A DNA stretch of 64,000 nucleotides from Gymnopilus junonius. Taxonomy: Eukaryota; Basidiomycota; Agaricomycetes; Agaricales; Galerinaceae. The stretch lies in contig JADNYJ010000002.1 of NCBI GenBank assembly GCA_015501075.1, positions 620,001 through 684,000 on the forward strand, written 5' to 3'. Below the pieces are notes generated by a model. That model saw only the letters and a program-made list of their open reading frames with translations, ran no database searches and was not told the DNA's origin. This document shows, piece by piece, positions 11,953 to 23,050 of this stretch (its first letter is position 1; every line of letters starts with the position of its first letter). The translations under genes and the position numbers were made by a program.

Positions 11953-14020
11953 ATGTCCCAAGCTAATGCCATTCCGATCACACTCTCCCCTGAGCAAAGA
12001 GACGTTCTACTTTTAGTGAAGTCAGGCGAAAACGTCTTCTTCACTGGCCCTGCTGGTAATTCTATGTTCAATATTTTAGCGTCATATTTCACTAAATTTC
12101 TATGCAGGCACAGGGAAAAGTGTCCTCTTGCGAGAAATCATAAAAGAATTGCGCTCGACTACCCATGATTACAACACAATGGCCGTCACTGCCTCCACCG
12201 GTATTGCTGGCTTAAATATCGGAGGGACAACAGTGCACTCTTTTGCGGGAATAGGGCTCGGAAAGGAAAAAAAAGAAGCTCTGGCTAAAAGGATCAAGAA
12301 CTCGTTTCGTCCGAAAAGGCGCTGGTGCGATCTCAGAACGCTAATCATTGATGAAAGTTAGCTTCGTGAATACTGCATTTTTGAAATATTGCTAAACTGT
12401 CTTGGCAGTTTCAATGATAGACGGTGAGCTATTCGATAAGCTCGTGGGTATTTCTTCTGTGTTCCAAGAAGATTAAATTTCCGATGCCTTCCATCTTGTA
12501 GGAATATATCGCACGAGTTGTAAGGAGTAGTTCAGCACCGTTTGGAGGGATACAGGTTAAACTCATTTCTCAAAGCTTAGTGTGTACTCATTCTGATTTG
12601 AACCGCGTAGTTAATATTGTGCGGGGACTTTTTCCAACTACCTCCAGTACCAGATAAGACATACCAGCACCTCAAACCTGCCGTCCATGCCTTTGATGCC
12701 AAAGCATGGTCAAGGTGTATTTCGAAGCCAATCTTTCTAACACAGGTTTTTCGCCAGCAAGACTCAGGTCAGCATTGTTCATCACATTCGCTTTTGATTA
12801 GTGGAACCTGAACCAATCACTAGACTTCATTGACATTCTGACCAACATGCGCCATGGCATGTTAAATACCGACGATGTTCACTGCCTGCAGTCTTTGTCA
12901 CGCCCATTACATTATTCAGATGGAATTGAACCAAGCCAGCTGTAAATGCTTATCATCCTTCATTTTGTTCTCTTCCTGATTCTGATTGAACCCACTAGTT
13001 TTCCTCTCCGACGTGAGGTAGAAAGCTGCAATAACTCCAGATTAAAGGAACTTCCAGGTCCTAAGCACAATTATCCGGCAATGGATCATGCAGGCTATGA
13101 TATTTATGGAAATCCTATAGAAAGAGAAAGTGCAGAGCTTCTTCTTGACCGAATAAATGCTCTCTCGATCATCTCCCTCAAAGTATCTTCAATCACCTCT
13201 TGATGACACCTTTAGCCCTGACATAATTGATCAGGCTGGCGCTCAGGTCATGTTAATCCAGGTCAGATCTTTTAATGACTGCTAATCAGTTCAAAGGCTT
13301 TTCTCTGTCTGATGTCTGACATAACATTCAGAACGTTGAACAAGGCTCTCTGGTGAATGGAAGTCAGGGTCTAGTTCTTGACTTCATTACAACTCATGAT
13401 GCACAAGAACGTGGAATTGCTATAGCAGAACAGACAACTCGTCGTGGTCAGGATGATATACCGATAAGCGATGGAAGCACTGTATCATCGGAAGACCTCC
13501 GACCTCTGAATAATAATGTTTTCGGACGTCAGCAGTTGTGGCCCTTAGTCCGCTTTGAAAATGGTCGAGAAATGCTATGCCCTCCATTAGATTTCACTGT
13601 GGAAGGTTTCATGGGCAATGTTGAGGCTCGCAGGACGCAAGTGCCACTTATCTTGTCATGGGCCCTCTCTATTCACAAGTCACAAGGTCAAACTTTAGCA
13701 CGAGTCAAGGTTGATCTTGGACATGTGTTTGAGAAAGGCCAAGGTAAATAATGCTTTTTACTGTCTTGATTTTCTCCTCAAAAGTCAAATCTAGCCTACG
13801 TTGCCATTTCCCGTGCTACCTCCATGCAGGGATTAGAGATCCAAAACTTCCAGCCATCCAAGTAAATTAAAAAAGCTTCTATATGACATTGTTTGCTGAT
13901 GTTAATTACTCTAGAGTACTTGCACATCCTCGTGTCATTGCATGGCATCAGTTCTGGTCGTCTTTTGGGGCTGGAGATTTTCCTACTGAATTCTATCATG
14001 ATGCTCATCTAGATGAGTAG
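11953..14020 (+). CDS. PIF1: PIF1-family DNA helicase
   Basis: A superfamily 1B 5'-3' helicase. The start ATG at 11953 gives MSQANAIPITLSPEQRDVLL. Motifs in order: Walker A GPAG/TGKS split by the first intron (about 12055-12110), TASTGIAGLNIGGTTVHSFA (Ia), LIIDES/SMIDG (Walker B, again split by an intron), LCGDFFQLPPVPD (III), VFRQQDSGFIDILTNMRHG (IV), ALSIHKSQGQTL (V) and AYVAISRATSMQGLEI (VI, after the intron near 13745). The end reads GDFPTEFYHDAHLDE. PIF1 helicases unwind G-quadruplexes and R-loops and act in mitochondrial DNA upkeep and telomere control. The size, roughly 600 residues with little N-terminal extension, fits a compact PIF1 and not a Helitron helicase; no Rep domain or Helitron ends are seen. 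Confidence 0.9.
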
Positions 14021-14125
14021 ATATCGGTCAATGGATTTTTGAGTTGCCATGATGTTACATATCGCATAGATTACTAAGTATGAATACAACAAAGGATAGA
14101 AGATAATTTCAATGGGTATGAATGT

Positions 14126-16995
14126 TCATTTACTATCAAGGGTATCAATCAAATTGCCAGTAGAATCATTATGTAGCTTAGAATCCATCCATTGAAATTC
14201 TGCATCCTGGCTTGGGAAAGAAATAGAATTTCTGTTTTCTCTGGATCCATCTGGCAATGCAAGTTGCGTTATAGGAGTCAAAGGTGGTTCCTGCTGTTCT
14301 TCCGAATTTGATATCGAATGCACCATTGGGAGAGCCTTCTCCGGAAGCACCTTGACCCTGCCAGCAGGCGAGCCTAGGTTGGTGCGAGCTGAAGGATGTA
14401 TGCTATTATTGGGACGTGAAGGAAGGCGTGGGGTGAAGTCCTGAGGAACTGAAGGTGGGCTTTCGGGTGGGGGAACCGTTGTAACTTTGGTTCTTTTGGA
14501 TCCGTATGAAACTTGGGGAACAGGTTCTCCAGCCGGCGTTGGGGGGAGAGGGGGGGAGTTGTGGCCAACATCATGATCGTATAAGAGGTGTGCATGTAAT
14601 ATCAAGTCCTCCATCACTGTATCCTGTAAACATGGTCAGCGGACTGTTAGGCAACATTGATTCTATATACAGGAAGAATTACCTTGAGTGTTTGAACACT
14701 CAGAAGGTCGCCTCCTTTGGGTATTTCATCGTCGCCAAACAGAACCGGTCCAAATACGATGGCAAGATTTTTCGGGTCCATCTTGTTCTTACTGCTCCGG
14801 GAGGCTACCCTGGCAAGATGTTCAATAATGGATTTCAACGTTGACTGGTGCACATGTGGTAATCGGCGTAATTTTGATCGTATGAGCACGAAGTCACTGG
14901 CGATTTGTTCATCTGACTTGGTGGATAAGTAGCAGCGATACCGGAATTCATAGAATGTGGTTACCTCTGTCTTCTGTATGTTGGATACGGTCTTGTAAGG
15001 GAAATCTGAATACCGGTTCTGGGAGTTCGCGGAGATATAACTGATGCCAGATCAGAACCAGACATTAAAACCTGGACTAAGACTTGCCTTCAGCAGCGAG
15101 GCAACAGCATATATGTCGTCTTTAGACGTGAATTGAAAGGCTGATTCATCCCTTTCAATTTCGTGTTGCAACTGATTTTTTTTTGACTTAAAATGACTTC
15201 CTACATCTGCGAAGAAGGAACTTACCGCTTGAACTACTGCATGCCGTCCTGAAACCTGATGCAACTCGTTAGAAATGGATGGAACAGGTCTCAGTCTCAC
15301 GCACTCGATAAATCCCCTCGCTTTCAAGCCCACGCTTGTCGATTTCCTCGACACAGATTCGAATTATTTTGGGCACCGCACCTTCCTGCAACCCTTTTGC
15401 AGTTGCATAATCAACTAAACTAAAGCCGAATATCAGGTCGTTACACTCTCCAACTAGACCATGTTCATATAAAATCGGATCGGGAATAGCAGATGCCAGT
15501 GATCGAGGTATTTGTGTTTTAACTTTGGTTACGTCCTTCTCGGGTGATATGCGGTCCACCATTGCGCGCATATGGGAGCTCAACTGCGTTTGAGTCGAGC
15601 TTGTGGCACTTGAATGAAGGAAATTTTAATTGAAAGACGACCTAGATAAAATGGCCCTCTTACGTCATGTTGTCCGCGTATTTCTCGAGGACGGTTTTCA
15701 TCATAGTCGATAGTTCTTCGACAAACATCTCAAGGCTCTAGTAGATTTTCAGAAGCATTCGGTTGATTTAACCAAGGGTAGCCTACCTTATACCCACTTT
15801 CCAATATTTTAGTGCGACGCAGTCGTAGTGTCTCAAGCCAATGTACTCCTTTGCGATATTCTCGGTCTAGCTTTGAAGATGAGCCACGAAACTATGGGTA
15901 TGATTTTCAAACTCGCCTGCTTCATCCGCATCCCGCTTTGCACGAACAGTGCGAAGGGCCTGATTTTCACGCCCATCCTTTACAGATCCTCCCTTGTCCA
16001 GGAACCCAATAAGCTGATTTAATTGTTTTTTGCCTTGATGTGCTAGATCTGAAAAGGCTGTTGACGAGGACGGCGAGCGGTTTCGACCGCTCGGGACGCT
16101 GCCAGAAGGGCGTCTGTCAAGGGCTCGAAGAGGTTGCGGTGCAGTGACTGTTGGGCGGGAGGGAATGGACGGGTTTGATTTGGAATGTTCCGAATTTGAC
16201 GTCGGGGAGGTTAAGGATGCGATTGGGGGGGTAGTAAGAGCCGCCCGCTTTTGTTCCTGTTGGTCTACATAAATAAGCCCGACAGAGAGAGAAAATAGTA
16301 TTTAGACATACCTCGACCTCAGAGTATTTCTTCGCGTATCGACTTTTCAGCTTCGGAAGCATGGATTCTGCGTATTCATTATACGCTGTGCTCGACTCCT
16401 TCAAGTCCTCTTTGATTCTTTTTCGTGTGCGTTCTTGGGTTTCCTGTAAGAAGAACAATGAAACCTCGGGAGATAGTTGATAAGAAACGGAGATACCTTC
16501 AGGGTAGTTAGAGGAACTATGACGTCTGAAGACAATGTCGCGCACAATGCCTGTCGAGCTTGAACCTCTGCACATTTTAACCGTCAAAACATATAGCGTC
16601 GACAACCGACAACCGACTGAGACTGGCCTCGATCGACATTTTCTACCACTTCAGTCCACACGCTCCTAACAGTGCTCAGATCATTTTTCTCGTTCAAGAA
16701 AGCATCAATTGACGAGACTTTGCGATGTAGTTTCTTCAGAGATTCTACACTGCAGGAACCGTGAGCAGATGGAGGATCCGAAGATAACTTGAAGACGAAC
16801 TAGACTTCCTCGATACGCTTTCTAGACGATTAATTAATAGACAACCAGAGGATTTGTGACAGGTGCAAACCGTTCTTGGAAGAAGGCGAGGTAAGAGTCA
16901 GTTAAATAGCGCAGCTGTATGTCAAATACGGGGATGGGACCCTGTGTGGGTGGCTCAGAAAAAGATGATCGAGAGGGCGGTGGAGGCTGCTCCAT
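14126..16995 (-). CDS. F-BAR and RhoGAP domain protein (Rgd1/Rga8 type)
   Basis: The start is at 16995: MEQPPPPSRSSFSEPPTQGP, then YLTDSYLAFFQERKRIEEVE after joining across an intron that opens at GTTTGC. This is the start of an F-BAR (FCH) domain: ESLKKLHRKVSSIDAFLNEK, ETQERTRKRIKEDLKESSTA. A linker (QKAGGSYYPPNRILNLPDVK) leads to a RhoGAP domain at about 15560-14640: PKIIRICVEEIDKRGLESEG then IYRV/SGRHAVVQ, where the Arg of IYRV is the arginine finger, and KNKMDPKNLAIVFGPVLFGD. The C-terminal tail is Pro/Ser-rich and disordered. Such proteins curve plasma membrane and switch off Rho GTPases at sites of polar growth and septation. It is convergent with PIF1, the stop codons 105 bases apart. 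All exons found are in frame. Confidence 0.88.
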
Positions 16996-17174
16996 GGCGG
17001 GGAATGCCAAAGATAATTGACATCAATCAAACCAGCTTTAACATGAAACCACGTGATGTCATTCACGATCTACAAATTAGGGCAATGCATCTCCCTTTCA
17101 ATCCAGAACGATCAAAATATCACGATGTCCATTGCACGCTCTGTTGAACCCCTGCTTTTTTCTACTCTCTCACC

Positions 17175-19205
17175 ATGTTCCTTTCTGTCGCGTACAAGCT
17201 TTTCCTTGTCTTTCTCGGTTTTTCCCTTGCTATTGTGACCCACTATGCCCTCCACTCCATCGTAACCCGGCGAGCGTTTCGCCACCTTCCTCGGCCCCCC
17301 ATTTCTTCCTTCCTTTGGGGAGAGGAATGGGAACTTTACCATAGAATACCTGGCTCGCTCTATACTGACTGGCACAGGCGCTTTGGAGGTTTAGTGGCCT
17401 TCACTGGAGCTTTCGGGGTATTTGCATGACCACCCTCGAAATCTACACCCGCTCGGCTAACTGTGTTTCTGTAGCATCAAATACTTTCTGTAACTGACCC
17501 TCGTGCAATAGGATTTATTCTTGGAGATGGAGCATACCAATTCCCAAAACCCCAAGGGGTGCGCGCCTGGTTCAAAGCCACGCTCGGTGAGGGCATACTC
17601 TGGGTAGAAGGTCTGTCGTACCCTTTTGTCTCCCCTATAAGTGTTTACCAATACCTTTTTAGGAAGGAGGGAACACGAGCATCAACGACGACTTCTGGCA
17701 CCCACCCTAAAGTGTGCATTTTGATCTCGCCTGATTCTCTGCAATAATATACTGAGTATTATCAGTCAGCAGTCGGTCCGACAACTAGTGGACATTTTCT
17801 TTGAGACATCCATATATATGGCAAATCAATGGTCCAGAATTATCGAAGAGAATAGTGGCCACGAAAGTGAAATTGAAATCACCGACTGGGCAGGGCGATT
17901 CGCGTAATTCTGATTGTCTTTTTCGCGTCATACAGTTTGTCTGAACACACATTTTTAGCCTTGACACCGTTGGCCGTGCTGCTTTCTCATATAATTTTGA
18001 CTGCTTGTCCGGAGAGCCTCACCAGCTTGCCAGCGCTCTCGACGGTCTTACAAACAACGAACATCGTCGCTCGTCATTCTATATGCGAGCTCTTTTCTGG
18101 CTAGTTCCCTCTATACTCTTTATCGGCAAAAAAGGAGAGATGATTAGGAAGGTAAAAATTGAGCTAGGAGCAATTGCATCCAAAATGTGGAGTGATGCGA
18201 AATACGCCGGCGACAAGGACGATAGAACATTATTGGCCAACATGCGTGAGTACTACATATGTGCCAACAAATTGCCCGTTATAGACCAGTGGTACAGTGC
18301 GGTTGGAGATGGACTCGAAAGTACCTATGGACGAGGAATTAGTTATTTCTCAAATGCGTACGGTCATTTCTGCAGGGTATGAGACTGTCTCAGCAGTTCT
18401 TGCGGTACGTTGGTCATTGTCATTCCAGCTTCGTCACTGTTTAGTGATATAGATATAATTTAGTGGATGCTATATGAACTGGCGACACATCCTGAACTTC
18501 AAGCTAAACTTCAGCAGGAGGTTTCCTCGTCTCCAGACCATTCCTTTGACGATTTGAACAGCGGTCTACCCTTCTTAGATGCCGCTTTGAAAGAAACTTT
18601 GCGTTTGCATCCTCCAATTTCAGAAAATCATCACGAGGTGGGTTACTCGTTTTACTGAATTTCACCAACACCGACACATGTAACTTCTGCCAGGCCGCCA
18701 AACTAACCATTCTCCCCCTTTCTGACGCAAGACCAGAAACGGGAGAAAATTATCTCGTCGTCCCTAAAGGAACTACGATTGTCATCCCTGTCAACGTCAT
18801 GCACCTAGATGAAAACGTTTGGGGAAAAGATTCAAGCATTTTCCGCCCCGAAAGGTGGTTGGAAAGCGAACGACCCAATGTTTTGCGAGGCCAGGAACTT
18901 TTGGCATTTAGCCTTGGGTACGGATATCATTCCATCACCTCAACTATACGCAGTGACAGTCCAATTCCAGGCCGCGTTCTTGTATTGGGAAAACGTTCGC
19001 CATGATCGAAATAAAGGTGAGGTCTAGAATCCGCTTTAACCGTTTTTTTAAGCCATTTTCTTCTCAGTCCGTAATGATCACCCTCCTTCGAAGGTTCTCG
19101 TTTCGTTGTCCGAAAGAGATCGAGCCTTTCCAAAGTTTTGTGATTCGTCCTCGGGTAGCAGGGGAAATAGCAAGTTCCCTTCCTCTTCTCGTTAGCAAAC
19201 GTTAA
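17175..19205 (+). CDS. Cytochrome P450 monooxygenase, family not assigned
   Basis: The start at 17175 gives a membrane anchor (FLSVAYKLFLVFLGFSLAIV) typical of ER P450s. Further landmarks: VEG..EHEHQRRLLAPTL (C-helix region), then VISAGYETVSAVLA/WMLYEL, the I-helix AGxET motif at about 18365-18410. KETLRLHPP is the ExxR motif (about 18590-18610), FRPERWLE the PERF-like motif, and FSLG/PRSCIGKTFAMIEIK the heme loop with its Cys ligand, split by an intron at about 18918-18971. Eight or more short introns explain the apparent frame changes. All key residues are intact. The substrate cannot be told from sequence. It is convergent with ERG5, 159 bases between the stop codons, but the two belong to different P450 families. 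Confidence 0.9.
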
Positions 19206-19364
19206 TTAAATAAGGCCTTAATATCTTGACCATTTATGTGATGTTAATTATTAGCATAATATAACGCTGTAGATCCTATGGTATTTCCGTAATAAAAAGA
19301 ATGCAGCAACCGAGACGGACCTTTATACAAATTTACTAAATAGATAGAGACTTCAAAAAGACAT

Positions 19365-21194
19365 TCATGCATATGTACGAGGGGTCAGTTTAAGTCGGCA
19401 CCCATCTTTCGGGAAAATAGTAGCGATGATGCTGGAGAGTTGGTCAGATATAAGGCCGCCATATAATCTAATCGGGTACGCACTCGCTCAAATGGCTTTG
19501 GGGGGTAACATCGTGTTCAAAGTTCATCATGACAGCCGCAGTGGCAAGAGTAAGCACAATGTTCATTTGCGCATATTCCAATCCTATACAACGATGAGGT
19601 CCACTGCCGAAGACGAGGTAGTTCTTTGGATTGGCATTAGCTGATCCATTGGGATCTAGCCACCTTTCTGGAATAAATTCCTCAGGATTAGGGTACACCT
19701 CGGGATCGTGAAGAGAGTTGTAGAAGGATGGGATGACCATGCTATTAGCCGGAACAGTATAGTCATCCGAAATAGGAAAGGCGCGTGTGGCTTTATATGG
19801 AACCTAACAAATATGGACACCCTTGTGTCAATAAACTGATTTCGATTACACATAATGGATATAACGCACCATCAACACAGGGGGCTTAGTGCGCATGCTT
19901 TCTTTGACTACGGCATAGAGGTATGTCATTTGGTCTATCATCTCCAGGGTCAAGGGCTTCAAGTAGTTTCCTTGACGGATGCGTTCCTGTTCTTCCCTTA
20001 CTTTGGACAAAACTTCAGGGTGGTCCGCCAGATGTTGGAAGCCATAGATCAATCCACTGCTCATGGCATCTTGAGAAGCAAACAAGAAAGAGAATAGAAC
20101 CATAGCCATTTCGAGGTCACTGAACTCTTTGCGACCCTTGTATGCAGGATCAGCAAGGGAGCGAACCCATTCATCCAACATGCACTCAGGTTCGCCCCCG
20201 TTAGCCATAGCAATTTTGGATTTGTGGGCAGCGAGCTCCAACCAGTGCAAAGCAACCTTTCGGGCTTGGACAGCTTTGTAAACCTTTGTACCGGGGAAGG
20301 CGAAAGGGAAATTGACGAGCTCAAGTGACTGAGTAATAGCCCAATACTTGTCGTTAATATCCTGGGCGGCATGCTCTGGAATGTGACTTCCACAGAAGAC
20401 AGCAAGAGAAGTCTCCATGTTGAGATGTCTGGCGATCATCATAATGGGCTGTGAAGAAGAATTCTTCCCTGCTGCAGCTAGCCATCTTGTTAAGTGTTTG
20501 CGGCAAACAGCTTCTTGAATGGGAACATAGATGCTTGGTTGAAAGGTTAACACTGCGATACCAATCTTAATTTGACCTGAGAACCTACCCAAGGGCTTTG
20601 CGTGTAAAGAGAGCATTCAATCCGCGACGATAGTCAACGTGTACTTTCCCAGTCAGAAAAACCCTAGTCAAGTCAGAATGAGCAAATCAAGATATTCAGT
20701 AACACGCACCAATTATCCGGGCGAAGAACCTTTTTGGCCGAGTGAACAAGGCATGGTTCTGCATACGTGGGGGAGTTGAGGATTTTGCGTGCATATTCAT
20801 TAGAAGAGGCCATGACAATAAAACTAGAAGGTACGTTAGGCTACTGAAAAAGGACGAGATAAAAATGTTACATATTGAAAACGCTGACGGCACTGAGAGC
20901 ACCTGCATCCCACTGCCTTTTGTAGGCCTCCATTGAAGGAGCTACAGAATCCGCGAATTTTCCAATTAAGGGTATAGTCCAAGCGGCGCCAGGGAGATGA
21001 CGTTTTTTGTACCTGTATACGGCTTGCTCGAGAACGAGGAGAGAAATGATTATAGCGGCAGAGGTATATAGAGCAGAGAGCTCCTTGGCCTTGGGAAGAT
21101 TGAGAAAAGAGGCGATAGGGAAGGAATATAGAGGAGGACTGGCAGTGGACGAGGGCATTGAAGCAGAAGCCGATCGGTCCATGTTGAAGGCCAT
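19365..21194 (-). CDS. ERG5: Sterol C-22 desaturase, CYP61
   Basis: CYP61 puts the C22-C23 double bond into the sterol side chain late in ergosterol synthesis, in the ER. The start ATG at 21194 (a second one at 21182) gives MAFNMDRSASASM. A helix follows (YTSAAIIISLLVLEQAVYRY) and the conserved HLPGAAWTIPLIGKFADSVA. Then come NALFTRKALG, LFASQDAMSSGLIYGFQHLA (I-helix; CYP61 has ASQDA(S) here), VKESMR (ExxR), PERWLDPNG and the heme loop YLVFGSGPHRCIGLEYAQMN at about 19577-19620. The last exon, after an intron opening GTGCGT, ends ATIFPKDGCRLKLTPRTYA. These segments match ERG5 along the whole length. All catalytic residues are present. Confidence 0.93.
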
Positions 21195-21392
21195 GTTCAA
21201 CGAACGTCTGAAGGAAAGGACGAGGGAAATATGATATTCTCAACCGCACTTTTATTTTTCTGTATGGCACCATGTCCTTTAGCCAATCACATTGTTGACA
21301 TGTGACATGCCGTTTCCATATCATATGCCGGTCGGGCTAGCATCAACGCGGCTTTATTGAAGTTACATGTAATACTGATATCGTAAGGGCGT

Positions 21393-21859
21393 CTATTTAT
21401 TGAGTTCATCCTTGGCCTCGCGAGCTTTAGCAACTGTCTGGATACCATGTCAGACACACCCGCGCGTAAGGGAGTCACATACTTCATTTGCTTTGTGTTT
21501 CAGTCTCCCTTCTGCCTCCTCTACCTTCGACTTCGCCTCTTCGGACGTGGATTCTGTTATTACCGTCAGCACGCGATAGACTTGCAGTCCACGAGCTCCG
21601 TTAACCTAGCGTTTCTTTTGCCACATTGGTCGCTTTCTCGCCTTTCTCAATTGCAGACGCAAGAGTCTTTCCAACGCCCTTGTTCACCTAACCACTTCCA
21701 CATTACTCGATCTGAAGCTCAGGGCTGAGGGTGGCCTACCTTGTCTGCAACCTCCGTCACCTTTTCCGTCACGGTCTTGCGGGCTGTTGGAGACGCATGG
21801 AGCTGACGGCTGCCAATTACGGCTCTCGCTGAGAGCAAAGAAAAGGGTGATCTGAACAT
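21393..21859 (-). CDS. Small LEA-like mitochondrial stress protein
   Basis: This gene appears only once its three short introns are removed. Exon 1 (from ATG 21859) reads MFRSPFSLLSARAVIGSRQL with HASPTARKTVTEKVTEVADK; exon 2 VNKGVGKTLASAIEKGEKAT; exon 3 STSEEAKSKVEEAEGRLKHK; exon 4 TVAKAREAKDELNK and stop. The first 25 or so residues are a good mitochondrial targeting peptide (Arg, Ser, Leu, no acids). The remainder, about 70 residues, is an amphipathic, Lys/Glu/Ala-rich helix with KA.E.A-type 11-residue periodicity as in LEA group 3 proteins. Such proteins protect membranes in desiccation or stress; that role here is inference. It is divergent from the PRELI gene, another mitochondrial protein. 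Confidence 0.7.
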
Positions 21860-22197
21860 TGTAAAGTTGGTGGACTGACTTTACTAGCTGAACCTGCTGA
21901 GGGCCTCTTTTAAAGCTCGAGTCTATGACGTCGCAGGATGTCATTGATCAATTTGATGTGATGATTAGGAGTATCTGCGCCACAAAAATATTGTTATATG
22001 CATAATATATAAGCCTAATATATTCGTTATGACTAATAATTTCGGCAATAACCGGGTACTCCAGATTATGTAATCTGCATTTTCACATTCTTCCAGAGCA
22101 TTGCGCCGCTGCTCACACGACGAGGCTCTCTTTCTCCAACTTTTTCTATTTTTTCTTTGGTTCTCTTTCATCTGTATTTTACAACTCTAAGGAAAGG
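21860..22197. promoter_or_regulatory. Bidirectional promoter of the LEA-like and PRELI genes
   Basis: 338 bases between the start codons 21859 (-) and 22198 (+). AT-rich stretches (about 21990-22040) and pyrimidine runs just upstream of 22198 are visible. Both products are expected in mitochondria, so shared control is plausible but unproven. Confidence 0.45.
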
Positions 22198-22840
22198 ATG
22201 CATTTCTTCTCTCAAACTTTCCAATATGAGTACGTCCTCTTAACTTCCCCTCGGCCCAGAGTCTTCTAACGCAAGTTCATCCGTAGCCATCCGTGGACTC
22301 ATGTAGTAATCGGCATGTGGCACAAATATCCCAACTCAAAATGCACACACGTCGTCAGCATAGACACGATAGATCGCTCAGTTGATCCAGCAACAGGGAT
22401 CATTCGTACGGAACGCGTCCTTGGTTGCAAACAAAAGGCGCCTATGTGGATTGTCAAGGTGCGTTCTAGTCTCTTACTCCTTCTTCTCTTTCCGAATTTC
22501 TTTTTTCCAGCTATTTGGAGGTTCAGAAGACGCCTTTGTTCGAGAAATTTCTTTCGTTGATCCTGCCACCCAAAACGTAACCATCACTTCGGTGAACCTG
22601 TCGTTATCCCAATTTGCGACATGTTACGAGCAAATTCGCTATTCTCCTGTGTCACCCGCGCATACCGCCTTTTCGCAGACGGCAGAAATTCAGGCACGAA
22701 TGGCGCTTTGGCGGTCTGCGGCTGACAGCCTCGAAAAGTGGCTGGTGCAACGATTTGAGCAAAATGCGCAATTAGGGAAGTCCGGATTCACAGATGTCCT
22801 GAGAAATCTATGGGAAGAGCGGCATCGAGCGACACCATAG
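22198..22840 (+). CDS. PRELI/MSF1 domain lipid-transfer protein (Ups family)
   Basis: Exon 1 gives MHFFSQTFQY and the intron falls inside the Asp of DHPW, then THVVIGMWHKYPNSKCTHVV. That is the start of the PRELI/MSF1 domain. It goes on with GIIRTERVLGCKQKAPMWIV and, after a second intron, LFGGSEDAFVREISFVDPAT. The C-terminus is a helical stretch (QTAEIQARMALWRSAADSLE, WLVQRFEQNAQLGKSGF). Ups proteins pair with Mdm35 in the intermembrane space and carry phosphatidic acid or phosphatidylserine between mitochondrial membranes. About 190 residues, as usual. I cannot tell Ups1 from Ups2/3 by eye. Confidence 0.88.
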
Positions 22841-23050
22841 ACTTTGACGAGTCTTTATCATTATTCCTTACTCGGATCCCATTGTTAGAATGGAACCTTT
22901 AGATTATACTACTGCCTTCCCCATTCCTGGTGGTTAATGGCCCCGTCCCTCATACCAGTTTCTCGAGTGCGAGCATATGTATATCGTTCAACTACTATAT
23001 GTAATCATAAAGCCATACGGCTTGATTGTTGGGTACAAATCTTGCAGTCA

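Noticed and set aside
11953..14020. PIF1 helicase as part of a Helitron
   Set aside because: No Rep/HUH domain, no TC...CTRR ends, and a normal divergent gene pair with Vac8.
17559..18400. The P450 at 17175-19205 as a pseudogene, because its ORF seems to change frame five times and the heme Cys is missing from the long ORF
   Set aside because: Normal short introns restore every frame, and joining across 18918-18971 gives the full heme loop PRSCIGK.
17175..21194. Two neighbouring P450s as a secondary-metabolite cluster
   Set aside because: One is the housekeeping ERG5; there is no synthase, transporter or regulator nearby.
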